Shown here: positions 1 through 6,252 of the stretch, piece by piece
Position numbering within the stretch: the stretch's first letter is position 1
Layout of the letters: each line of letters begins with the position of its first letter
Source of the DNA: Candidatus Gerdarchaeota archaeon
GTDB lineage: Archaea > Asgardarchaeota > Heimdallarchaeia > JABLTI01
Length of the DNA: 7,203 nt
NCBI GenBank assembly: GCA_016840905.1
Contig: JAEORM010000074.1
Location: forward strand, 1-7,203
Direction: 5' to 3'
The notes under the pieces: generated by a model
What the model was told of the DNA's origin: nothing
Databases searched by the model: none
What the model saw: the letters and a program-made list of their open reading frames with translations, nothing else
Translations under genes and position numbers: made by a program

Positions 1-25
1 AACTTAAAAATTTGTTAACTTTATT

Positions 26-35
26 AATTTATAAT
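26..35 (+). promoter_or_regulatory. Putative TATA box of the finger/transglutaminase operon
   Basis: The AT-rich stretch ATTTATAATA fits an archaeal TATA element. A start of transcription about 27 bases past its centre would fall near 58, giving a leader of roughly 25-35 bases. A second TATA-like stretch, AAAATATAAG at 54-63, would instead place the transcript start close to the GTG at 83, making the message nearly leaderless. The surrounding sequence is so AT-rich that either match could be chance. Confidence 0.3.
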
Positions 36-91
36 ACCTACTTTAATTAAATCAAAATATAAGTAGTTATACTATATTTGGTGTGAGCAAA

Positions 92-418
92 ATGGTTAAT
101 CTGCGAACAGAAAATATCCGTTGCGTTTTATGTAACAAACATCTTGATATCGTTTCCCCAACAACAAAAGAGGTGTTTGTTTGTTCTGGATGCCAAGGGA
201 CTTTCTGTCCCGACTGTTTAACAGCGATAAAAAATTATACCCAATGTCCTGCAGCAAGATTGTTGGGAGTAGAAGACCATGAATTGAAAGTGGTAAAATT
301 ATTGCCACCTAAACCAATGCAAATACAAGGGCAAATTGTACAGCAAAATGACACACAACCAAAAACGGTAAAAATTATCTCAAAGAAGAACGTGAGGATA
401 TTAGACAAAAAAGAATGA
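92..418 (+). CDS. Small cysteine-rich zinc-finger protein (RING / TFIIH-p44-like treble clef)
   Basis: Numbering is from the ATG at 92 (108 residues). I prefer this start because GGTG at 80-83 lies 8 bases ahead of it and matches the archaeal anti-Shine-Dalgarno region; an in-frame GTG at 83 would add three residues. The N-terminal half is a metal-binding finger: C11-x2-C14, C31-x2-C34, C39-x2-C42 and C52-P, with H17 as a possible extra ligand. The FCPDC...CP pattern resembles the C4 finger at the C-terminus of TFIIH p44/Ssl1 and cross-brace RING fingers, but the last Cys of the usual CPxC is Ala. The rest (about 62-108) is basic and low in complexity and ends in two hydrophobic-lysine motifs, KTVKII (91-96) and VRILD (101-105), also found in the next protein. 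There is no signal peptide or membrane helix, so it is probably cytosolic. It is probably co-transcribed with the transglutaminase-fold gene 37 bases downstream. An adaptor or E3-like role is conceivable but unproven. Confidence 0.75.
   Translation: MVNLRTENIRCVLCNKHLDIVSPTTKEVFVCSGCQGTFCPDCLTAIKNYTQCPAARLLGVEDHELKVVKLLPPKPMQIQGQIVQQNDTQPKTVKIISKKNVRILDKKE
362..406 (+). repeat. Protein-level motif KTVKII...VRILD, copy in the finger protein
   Basis: This stretch encodes the C-terminal tail of the finger protein with two hydrophobic-Lys/Arg-hydrophobic motifs, KTVKII and VRILD, whose valines are 8 residues apart. The same pair occurs in the linker of the adjacent transglutaminase-fold protein (1698-1760). 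The likeness is clear in the protein; I did not see a long identical DNA stretch, so recent DNA duplication is not implied. Confidence 0.5.
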
Positions 419-455
419 ACTGTTAGAAGGAAAGGAGAACATAGAAGGTAGCAAA

Positions 456-2159
456 ATGCAAATTATTCCTTATATTAGCACTGAACTTGGTCAAATTCCT
501 TTACGTGAAACAAATGCGATAAAAAATGGAGAGAAATTATGTCTTATATTATCATTAGAACAAAATGATATCAACTTACAAAATCTTGCTCATATTGAAT
601 TATTTAATCCGTTTGAAAAAAAAGTTGTAACAGGTAATATACCACCACTAGATAATTCGAAAATTGCCACTTTAGAAGTGTCAATTCCTGATCATTGGAT
701 AAGTGGTAGATATTCTGCTGATGTGCTTGACCAAACTAACAATTTTATGGGTGGATGTCACTTTTATCTAACACATAAATATGGCTATCAGCAATTAACT
801 TCTGAACGTTTGATAAAACCTAATTGGCGAATGCATTATCGTATTACAGTTCGAAATCCATCAGATAAACCAATTGGTAATTTTTCATCTTTTGTAGCTT
901 TACCAGTAGATGTTCCTCCTCAACAATATATTAAGCAATTAGAAGTTAATCCATCAAATCTTAAGATTTCTACAGATTTACAAGGTAATCAATGGTTTCA
1001 TTATGAAGTAAAAAGAATAGATCCAAAAGAAACTATTGAAATGGGATATTCAGCAGTCATTGAAAGTAGACCATTAATTATTTCTCGTAAAATTAATGAA
1101 ACAATAAAAACAAATCCTTATACTCATGATTTTCTCAAACAATATCTTAATCCAGAACCACATATAGAAAGTGATCATCCACTAATAGTAAAATTAGCTA
1201 ATTCAATAAAAACTGATGATCCTATTTCTTTTGTTAAAAAAGCGACAAATATAGTAAATGAACGATTGACCTATAAAATCCAACCAGGTGAATTTGGTGC
1301 TGCATATGCAATTGAGAAAAAAGAAGGGGATTGTACTGAATTTGCTGCCTTATTTGTTGCTCTTTGTAGAGCAGCTGGTATTCCTGCAAGAACGAATGCT
1401 GGTTTTGCAAAAGCAGATGAATGGGAAAGACACGCTACAGCTGAATTTCTTATTGGAGGACGATGGTTTCCAATTGATGTTACTGGTCAAAAAGGAAATG
1501 ACATTTTCATGGGTCATTTACCTAGTAATATTATTGTAACTAGAGGAAACTGGATGGGAGGTACCTTAGCGAAAGAAGTAAGTTATAGGTACCAAATAAT
1601 GGAATCAAGTCAAAAATTACTAGTTGATGTTGATTGGAAGATAGTCTATGCTGATAAATCAATTATAAGGAAGAAGCCAACTATTACGGTGATGGATAAA
1701 ACAGTCAAAATTATAGAATCAAAAATAATCGAATCAAGTAAGGTAAAGATAATAGATAATGAACAATTAGCAATAAAAGCTCCCCAACCTTCATCTGATT
1801 CCTCTAAAATCATCAAACTAAATAATAATAAGCAAAAAGCAAATGATGCGATTCGACCTATTTCTATATCTTGTGAAATACCTGATGTATTAAAAGATGG
1901 TCAAATGAAAAACCAAGTAATTAGGTTACAAAATAATCTTGGAGAAATTCAAAGAGGTTGCTTTGAAATACGCTTATTGGAGGATGGAATTATTAAGCTT
2001 TTAACCTATCAAGGATTGAAGCTTCCTTCAAAAGGAGAAGTTACTGTCAAACCTAAATTAAAATTGGACAAAGTGGGAAGTAACCAATTAGAATTCATCT
2101 TTCAAAATAGAATAGGACGAACATTGGCAAAGCTGGATAAAAAAATAACAGTATTTTAG
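456..2159 (+). CDS. Cytosolic multidomain transglutaminase-fold (papain-like) protein
   Basis: This 567-residue protein belongs to the transglutaminase-like superfamily of cysteine proteases, amidases and acyl transferases. The catalytic triad reads directly: C293 in GDCTEFAALF, H326 in RHATAEF and D341 in FPIDVT, with normal family spacing. Two beta-rich regions precede the core: about 1-110 (Ig/macroglobulin-like look) and about 120-212. The core spans about 215-395. A Lys/Ile/Ser-rich linker follows (about 405-465), with motifs at 415-420, 423-425, 429-434 and 451-455, then a C-terminal beta-sandwich-like region (about 466-567). I see no signal peptide or membrane helix, so it should act in the cytosol, unlike many transglutaminase-like proteins that are exported or membrane-bound. 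AAGGT at 445-449 lies 6 bases before the ATG; a stronger GGAG at 434-437 is rather far away. It follows the finger gene by 37 bases, suggesting an operon. Peptidase, deamidase and crosslinking activities are all possible; the sequence does not tell which. Confidence 0.85.
   Translation: MQIIPYISTELGQIPLRETNAIKNGEKLCLILSLEQNDINLQNLAHIELFNPFEKKVVTGNIPPLDNSKIATLEVSIPDHWISGRYSADVLDQTNNFMGGCHFYLTHKYGYQQLTSERLIKPNWRMHYRITVRNPSDKPIGNFSSFVALPVDVPPQQYIKQLEVNPSNLKISTDLQGNQWFHYEVKRIDPKETIEMGYSAVIESRPLIISRKINETIKTNPYTHDFLKQYLNPEPHIESDHPLIVKLANSIKTDDPISFVKKATNIVNERLTYKIQPGEFGAAYAIEKKEGDCTEFAALFVALCRAAGIPARTNAGFAKADEWERHATAEFLIGGRWFPIDVTGQKGNDIFMGHLPSNIIVTRGNWMGGTLAKEVSYRYQIMESSQKLLVDVDWKIVYADKSIIRKKPTITVMDKTVKIIESKIIESSKVKIIDNEQLAIKAPQPSSDSSKIIKLNNNKQKANDAIRPISISCEIPDVLKDGQMKNQVIRLQNNLGEIQRGCFEIRLLEDGIIKLLTYQGLKLPSKGEVTVKPKLKLDKVGSNQLEFIFQNRIGRTLAKLDKKITVF
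1698..1760 (+). repeat. Protein-level motif KTVKII...VKIID, copy in the transglutaminase-fold protein
   Basis: Residues 415-435 of the transglutaminase-fold protein read KTVKIIES, KIIESS, KVKIIDN in succession, three tandem variants of a hydrophobic-Lys-Ile-Ile unit. A looser fourth copy, SKIIKL, lies at 450-455. They sit in a flexible-looking linker between the catalytic core and the C-terminal beta domain. The first and last units match the tail of the upstream finger protein. Confidence 0.5.
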
Positions 2160-2171
2160 GATTAAGGACCA

Positions 2172-2197
2172 ACTGTAATTCATTTATTGAATGCAGT
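2172..2197 (+). terminator. Imperfect hairpin after the transglutaminase-fold gene
   Basis: ACTG and ATTCA pair with TGAAT and CAGT around a 5-base TTTAT loop, with a small TA/G internal bulge. It starts 13 bases after the stop codon. There is no oligo-T run directly after it, so it could be an RNA 3'-end or stabilising structure rather than a classical terminator, or chance. Confidence 0.25.
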
Positions 2198-2212
2198 AAC
2201 TTATATCATTAT

Positions 2213-2228
2213 CACAAATTTTTATAAT
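2213..2228 (+). promoter_or_regulatory. Predicted BRE/TATA promoter giving a leaderless transcript of the membrane-protein gene
   Basis: CACAAA followed by TTTTTATAAT resembles a TFB-recognition element plus a TATA box. The TATA centre (about 2223) lies 27 bases ahead of the ATG at 2251, the normal archaeal TATA-to-start distance. The bases just before the ATG (TTAACCATCT) hold no Shine-Dalgarno match. Both facts fit transcription starting at or next to the start codon. Confidence 0.5.
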
Positions 2229-2250
2229 CTGAAACATCAATTAACCATCT

Positions 2251-4116
2251 ATGTTATATGTTGTTCTTTCTTTAATTATCGGACTAATATTTGGTGTGGT
2301 CTCAGGAGTAGTTGTTCTTATAAGTAGAAGGAGATTTTCACCAGCTGTTTATATTGTAGCTATAGGTGGATTTGTTGGTGGCTTTCTTATTTCCTTATCC
2401 TTGCTACTCTTTTCGATGCCATCAATAGGTTCGATTATTCTGGTTTGTTTACTTTTAGGAGGAATATTGACTATTGTTTTATCAAGATTCTTCTCAAAGA
2501 GTTTTGGTAAATTAGGTCGTCGAGCTGAAGGAATATTTCTTTTAGTATTAGCTGGAGGTATGCTAGCTACTTCAGCCTATTATGGCGTTAGTTCAGCAAT
2601 ATGGAAGGGATACGATCAAGCCAAATATTTCGATTCTATTCTCCAATTTCCTACTACTATGCTTCCTTTTAGTGAAACAATAACGGGAGATCACATTCGT
2701 GTAGTTGATAGTGGTCTTGCTTCAGAGCTCATCCAAAAATCCTCTCCTTTTGGAAGTAATACCTTAATCCAAGAATTACACGTTGGAAAAATTAATGGTA
2801 AATTGATGTGGATAGGTGTTATTGGTACAGATGCAATAATGATCGGTAAAGATAATATGGGTAGAACTCGGAATAGCATTTTTGGTTTCGCTGGAGTTGA
2901 CCTAACAGATCCGACTAAGCCTGTTGTTACTGTCAATCAATCATTTGATATCGGTCATTATCTTGTTCGAACTAAGAATTTACAACGTCTCATTTGGAAA
3001 ATTAATCCTAATTATAAGCAAGGTGATAATAGCTATTTCTCAATGAATGATGAGGGAGAAATGAGGATGTTAGTACCCTATTCCATTATTCAGAATTGGA
3101 AAATAGAAAAATCCAATGATATTGCCATGTCTACCTATTTGCAAAAGCTTGGTGGTGTGCTTGAATTTGATTCAGAAGGAAATCTGATAAACGATTACAA
3201 AGATTTTTCCTTATTACCTGATTATGCAAGAATTCAATGTTATCCTGAGGATTGGCTTGAATATAATATTAACAAATGGGGCCGCCATAGAAAAGGCAAT
3301 CATGAATTTGCTTACTGGTTTACCACTTCCGAACAATTAGGTATTTCTTGGTTTGATGATGTACGAGTGATTTATGATGCGAATAGTGGTGAAACATCAC
3401 AATATGTGATGCTTACTCAACCTGAATCTGAAAGTCAATTATTACGTGGTGCAGTGAAAGCTAATGCAACGGGAATTTATTTCTTTGATTGGTCAACTTT
3501 GCAACCAAAATTAATTGATACCTATAATGCTCTCACTCATTGTGAAACGATGATTTCGCTCATTGAACCTGCTGGAACAGCTAATCTCTATGAACCCATT
3601 TTACCTTTGCTTTATCCATTTAGAGAAAAATATCATAATATGTCTGATTATGCTTACATAGTTCCAATCCAATTAAGTGCTCAAACTTTAGGTGGAATTT
3701 GTATCACCAATCCATTTGATACAAGTGGCATTAAAACTATCTGGGAAAAAGCTGTTATTGGTGATACAGTGCATGAAGTTCTGGAAAGAGCATTAACTCG
3801 GTATATTGATGAAATAATAGGTGAGGAAATAATAACTCCTGTTGATAACTATACAGAGACTTTTGAAATCTATGACCTAACCTCATTTGAACAAGATGGC
3901 GATACAATTTTTGTTGCCTATGGAAACCTTACTTATGTCCCTGATAATGAAACATTAGCAATCTATGAAAATACTACTGTTTGGTTTACCCAAGATTATT
4001 TGAATGTCTCACAATGGCAAATGGTATTATTCTTAGAAATTGGTGATGTTCTCAAATTAGAGGTAGTTTATCAAAACACTATTTTCTACTGTAAAGAAAT
4101 TATTTCAATAGAATAA
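2251..4116 (+). CDS. Membrane protein with four N-terminal helices and a large predicted outer domain, function unknown
   Basis: This 621-residue protein has four hydrophobic helices at about 2-25, 31-55, 58-80 and 93-113. The charged loops R26-R28 and K83-R91 (SKSFGKLGRR) should face the cytosol, which puts both the N-terminus and the roughly 500-residue C-terminal domain outside. That domain carries eight N-x-S/T sequons (N229, N405, N463, N533, N559, N566, N574, N585), five within residues 533-587, consistent with archaeal N-glycosylation. I recognise no enzyme motif. The run of short motifs IRVVD (about 150), GKINGKLMWIG, GVDLTDPTKP and LQRLIWKI vaguely recalls uncharacterised prokaryotic membrane proteins with a similar plan, but this is memory only. 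The last 90 residues are beta-rich and might be a separate small barrel. It appears to have its own leaderless promoter, and its link to the transglutaminase-fold gene 91 bases upstream is uncertain. Confidence 0.8.
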   Translation: MLYVVLSLIIGLIFGVVSGVVVLISRRRFSPAVYIVAIGGFVGGFLISLSLLLFSMPSIGSIILVCLLLGGILTIVLSRFFSKSFGKLGRRAEGIFLLVLAGGMLATSAYYGVSSAIWKGYDQAKYFDSILQFPTTMLPFSETITGDHIRVVDSGLASELIQKSSPFGSNTLIQELHVGKINGKLMWIGVIGTDAIMIGKDNMGRTRNSIFGFAGVDLTDPTKPVVTVNQSFDIGHYLVRTKNLQRLIWKINPNYKQGDNSYFSMNDEGEMRMLVPYSIIQNWKIEKSNDIAMSTYLQKLGGVLEFDSEGNLINDYKDFSLLPDYARIQCYPEDWLEYNINKWGRHRKGNHEFAYWFTTSEQLGISWFDDVRVIYDANSGETSQYVMLTQPESESQLLRGAVKANATGIYFFDWSTLQPKLIDTYNALTHCETMISLIEPAGTANLYEPILPLLYPFREKYHNMSDYAYIVPIQLSAQTLGGICITNPFDTSGIKTIWEKAVIGDTVHEVLERALTRYIDEIIGEEIITPVDNYTETFEIYDLTSFEQDGDTIFVAYGNLTYVPDNETLAIYENTTVWFTQDYLNVSQWQMVLFLEIGDVLKLEVVYQNTIFYCKEIISIE

Positions 4117-4117
4117 T

Positions 4118-4168
4118 AAAAAAAATAAGAGCTTTCCATAAATTGGGAAAGCTTGATCTTTCTTTTTT
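4118..4168. terminator. Bidirectional terminator between convergent genes
   Basis: A perfect 8-base stem, AGCTTTCC (4130-4137) with GGAAAGCT (4146-4153), encloses an 8-base loop. On the plus strand it is followed by a T-rich run (4159-4168). On the minus strand it is followed by the complement of the A-run at 4118-4125, again a T-run. It fills almost the whole 53-base gap between the two stop codons, so it can end transcripts from both sides. Confidence 0.7.
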
Positions 4169-4169
4169 C

Positions 4170-5546
4170 CTATGTGCTTTTAGCTTTTTTACGTTCGATT
4201 TTTCTAATAATTGCGTCAGCAACTTTTACTAGTGGATAAATTGTTTCTGAAACAGCTGGTGCATAACAAAAATCAATATCCATAAGATTATAGACTGTTA
4301 AACCTGTTTGCAAAGCTAATGCCACATAATTAACATTCACTTCTACCTTTTCTTCACCGATTACTTCTACCCCAAGGATTTTACCATCATCAGCTTGAGC
4401 TATAAGTTTAATGGTTAATTCTTTACTGGTGGGCATATAATGTGGTCTTATTGGTGCTGAAATTTTAGCTGTAACAACATCTATGTTAAGCTCTTTTGCT
4501 TGATCTTCATTTATTCCAGCAATTCCTACGTAAAAATTCCTAGAAGAAACAATAAATGAATTAACACTACCAGGATAAGATTCGTTACCACCTGCAGCGT
4601 TCATTCCAGCAAATCGGCCTTGTCTAACTCCAGGACCAGCTAAAAGTGCCAGGCTAGTTTGATTCGTAACAATATTATGGGTAGTAACGCAGTCACCTGC
4701 AGCATAAATCCCCTCGATGCTTGTTTCCATTTTATTATTAACTTCAATTGCTTTGAATTTTTCATGAACTTTCAAACCAATTTTCACAGCTAATTCAGCA
4801 TTTGGTCTAACACCTGTTGCTAGAACAATAACATCAGCATCTAGGGTTTCCTCAAATTCCTGATTACCATATTTTAATTGCTTAACAGTTTTGTCACCAA
4901 TAATTTGTTTAACCATCATATTTGTTTTTACTTTTATACCAAGTTCAGTGAGATTCTTCTCAACAATTTCAGCATAATTCTTTGAAATCTTAAAAGGCAT
5001 TAATTGGGGAAGCATTTCAATTATTGTTACTTCTTTTCCTAAATGACTAATTTCAGAAGCAACTTCAATTCCTATTGCACTACCGCCAACGACAATAATT
5101 TTCTTAACTTTATCATTTGAAACAGCTTTACGAATAGCTTCTGCCTCTTCAGCAAATTTCAAACTAAAAACATTCCCGAGATCTTTTCCGGGAATAGGTG
5201 GAACAAATGCTTTTGACCCAGTACAGAGGATTAGTTTATCGTATTCTAAAGATTGTTCACCATCTTTACTCTTAAAAAGGACTTTTTTTGCTTTTATATC
5301 AACACTTTCAACGAATGAACTTTTATGTAAAGTAATTTTCATCATTTCATAATTTAGATTCTCAATAATCGAATCGATTGAGGGAAGATAGCCACCAATT
5401 ACAAAAGGCATAGCACAAGGATGATACGTGTCATAATCTTTTGTATCAATAACAGTAATTTCAGCTGTTCGATCAGTCAATCTAGCAGCACCCGCAGCAC
5501 TCATCCCAGCTGGACCATTCCCAACAATAATAATTTTTTGTGTCAT
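4170..5546 (-). CDS. FAD/NAD(P)-dependent pyridine nucleotide-disulfide oxidoreductase, CoA-disulfide reductase / NADH oxidase group
   Basis: This 458-residue flavoprotein has the usual family length and plan. The N-terminal FAD Rossmann motif is G9-N-G-P-A-G14. A single redox cysteine, C44 in YHPCAMPFVIGG, sits where CoA-disulfide reductases, NADH oxidases and NADH peroxidases carry theirs; there is no CxxxxC pair as in glutathione or lipoamide reductases. The NAD motif at 154-159 reads GGSAIG, Ser replacing the middle Gly, and E177 at the end of the next strand favours NADH over NADPH. AAGDC (282-286) is the second FAD site. The C-terminal dimerisation region contains CYAPAVSETIYPL (427-439), whose Tyr-Ala-Pro recalls the tyrosine motif of CoA-disulfide reductases. 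No rhodanese domain follows. The ATG has AGGT 7 bases upstream. Likely roles are reduction of CoA disulfide or persulfide, or of oxygen to water or peroxide; the sequence alone does not choose between them. Confidence 0.9.
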   Translation of the reverse strand: MTQKIIIVGNGPAGMSAAGAARLTDRTAEITVIDTKDYDTYHPCAMPFVIGGYLPSIDSIIENLNYEMMKITLHKSSFVESVDIKAKKVLFKSKDGEQSLEYDKLILCTGSKAFVPPIPGKDLGNVFSLKFAEEAEAIRKAVSNDKVKKIIVVGGSAIGIEVASEISHLGKEVTIIEMLPQLMPFKISKNYAEIVEKNLTELGIKVKTNMMVKQIIGDKTVKQLKYGNQEFEETLDADVIVLATGVRPNAELAVKIGLKVHEKFKAIEVNNKMETSIEGIYAAGDCVTTHNIVTNQTSLALLAGPGVRQGRFAGMNAAGGNESYPGSVNSFIVSSRNFYVGIAGINEDQAKELNIDVVTAKISAPIRPHYMPTSKELTIKLIAQADDGKILGVEVIGEEKVEVNVNYVALALQTGLTVYNLMDIDFCYAPAVSETIYPLVKVADAIIRKIERKKAKST

Positions 5547-5601
5547 AATTATAACCTACTAAATTTAATAACAGTACAAAAGAACTGAAACCAAATAGAA
5601 G

Positions 5602-5615
5602 ATATAAAAAAGCTC
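5602..5615 (-). promoter_or_regulatory. Putative TATA promoter of the flavoprotein gene
   Basis: Read on the minus strand, a purine-rich AAAAAGAG precedes GCTTTTTTATAT, a BRE/TATA-like arrangement. A transcript starting about 27 bases past the TATA centre would begin near 5579 and have a leader of about 33 bases including the AGGT ribosome-binding site at 5557-5554. The general AT-richness limits confidence. Confidence 0.4.
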
Positions 5616-5631
5616 TTTTTAAAAGTTTATG

Positions 5632-5648
5632 AAAATAAAAAAAATCCC
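5632..5648 (-). terminator. Oligo-T terminator after the NYN gene
   Basis: On the minus strand, GGGA is followed by eight T (5644-5637), an A and four more T, starting about 20 bases past the stop codon. Oligo-T runs without strong stems are the usual archaeal terminators. It lies ahead of the putative flavoprotein promoter, consistent with separate transcription. Confidence 0.45.
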
Positions 5649-5669
5649 TTAAAATTAAAAGATTATTAT

Positions 5670-6224
5670 TTAGAATTCTAATTGAAAAGCCATATCTGCA
5701 GCATTTTTAACAGCTATACTAAAACCTGGTTGAAAACCAATAATAGCTGTATCAATTCCATGTGCTTTCGCAGCTCGAAGAATTGGTGCACAACGTGCAT
5801 GTCTACTGGCAATAATAATCATCTGGACATTTTTTTGAAACACACAATCCATAACTTCAATTGCTGTTCTTATATAAATATCAGAAGAAGCAACTATAGG
5901 TTCATACCCACTATTTTCCATGGCTTTTAGTAGACTTTTAGGAGCATGTCGATTCAAAATAACTTTCGCGACTTTTATTTGCCCTAATGTATCTGCAATT
6001 TTCTCAATATCTTCTAAACGAATTTGTTTATTATTGACACGTCTTAAAAGATTTGGAGCATCTATTATTAGTGCAACTTTCTTTTGTTTAGTAAAAATAT
6101 TTTTTACTGTTTTAAAACCAATGCCTTTTTGCTCTTTCAAAGAAGATTCACTTATAGATTCATCGTAATCTTTGTCATCATATTCTTCATCGTCATAATT
6201 TTGATCTTCGCTTCTATCTGGCAA
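5670..6224 (-). CDS. NYN-domain protein of the archaeal TIGR00288 type with a replaced DxD site
   Basis: This 184-residue protein appears to start at TTG 6224. GGAG (6238-6235) lies 10 bases upstream, and the nearby ATG at 6240 is out of frame and stops after three codons. Residues 2-31 form an acidic tail with three Tyr-Asp pentads (Y10, Y15, Y20). Residues about 48-184 form a NYN (PIN-like) domain, a fold of metal-dependent RNA nucleases: IIDAPN with D55 and N58, L70-EDI, SSDIYIR with D115, GFQPGFSIAVKNAAD with D177. These match my memory of the archaeal family. The stretch that normally reads like TRDADF, with two metal-binding Asp, is S140-R-H-A-R-C145 here, so both acids are missing. D55, D115 and D177 remain. 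It may therefore be a non-catalytic RNA-binding relative or use altered chemistry. No membrane helix is seen. Confidence 0.85.
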   Translation of the reverse strand: MPDRSEDQNYDDEEYDDKDYDESISESSLKEQKGIGFKTVKNIFTKQKKVALIIDAPNLLRRVNNKQIRLEDIEKIADTLGQIKVAKVILNRHAPKSLLKAMENSGYEPIVASSDIYIRTAIEVMDCVFQKNVQMIIIASRHARCAPILRAAKAHGIDTAIIGFQPGFSIAVKNAADMAFQLEF

Positions 6225-6234
6225 GGTCTTATAG

Positions 6235-6238
6235 CTCC
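6235..6238 (-). promoter_or_regulatory. Ribosome-binding site supporting the TTG start of the NYN gene
   Basis: GGAG on the minus strand is separated by 10 bases from TTG 6224. No in-frame ATG lies upstream within the short leader, and the first internal Met (residue 102) would remove much of the domain, so the TTG is the best start. Confidence 0.5.
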
Positions 6239-6252
6239 ATGTATAAAAAATA

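Noticed and set aside
1..82. Possible tRNA or CRISPR repeat at the left edge
   Set aside because: The stretch is plain AT-rich promoter-like DNA with no cloverleaf pairing, T-loop sequence or repeated units.
96..308. Minus-strand frame opposite the finger gene
   Set aside because: It lies fully over the Cys-patterned finger, and no promoter or family likeness supports it.
1288..1539. Alternative plus-strand frame inside the transglutaminase-fold gene
   Set aside because: It overlaps the catalytic core in another frame and gives a Leu/Val/Lys-rich sequence with no family features.
456..2159. Peptide:N-glycanase (PNGase)
   Set aside because: It shares the transglutaminase fold, but I see no WRC-type context around the catalytic Cys and no zinc CxxC pairs in this protein; only the superfamily can be supported.
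5547..5669. Small gene between the flavoprotein and NYN genes
   Set aside because: No frame with a start, ribosome-binding site and sensible length fits; T-runs and a TATA-like element account for the gap.
5670..5681. 12-base perfect palindrome TTAGAATTCTAA at the end of the NYN gene
   Set aside because: It covers the last codons and stop (Leu-Glu-Phe-stop) and has no loop or partner copy; coding constraint and AT-richness explain it.
5682..6168. Open plus-strand frames opposite the NYN gene
   Set aside because: They are antisense to a well-supported domain, Cys/Ser/Asn-rich without any recognisable pattern, and lack ribosome-binding sites.
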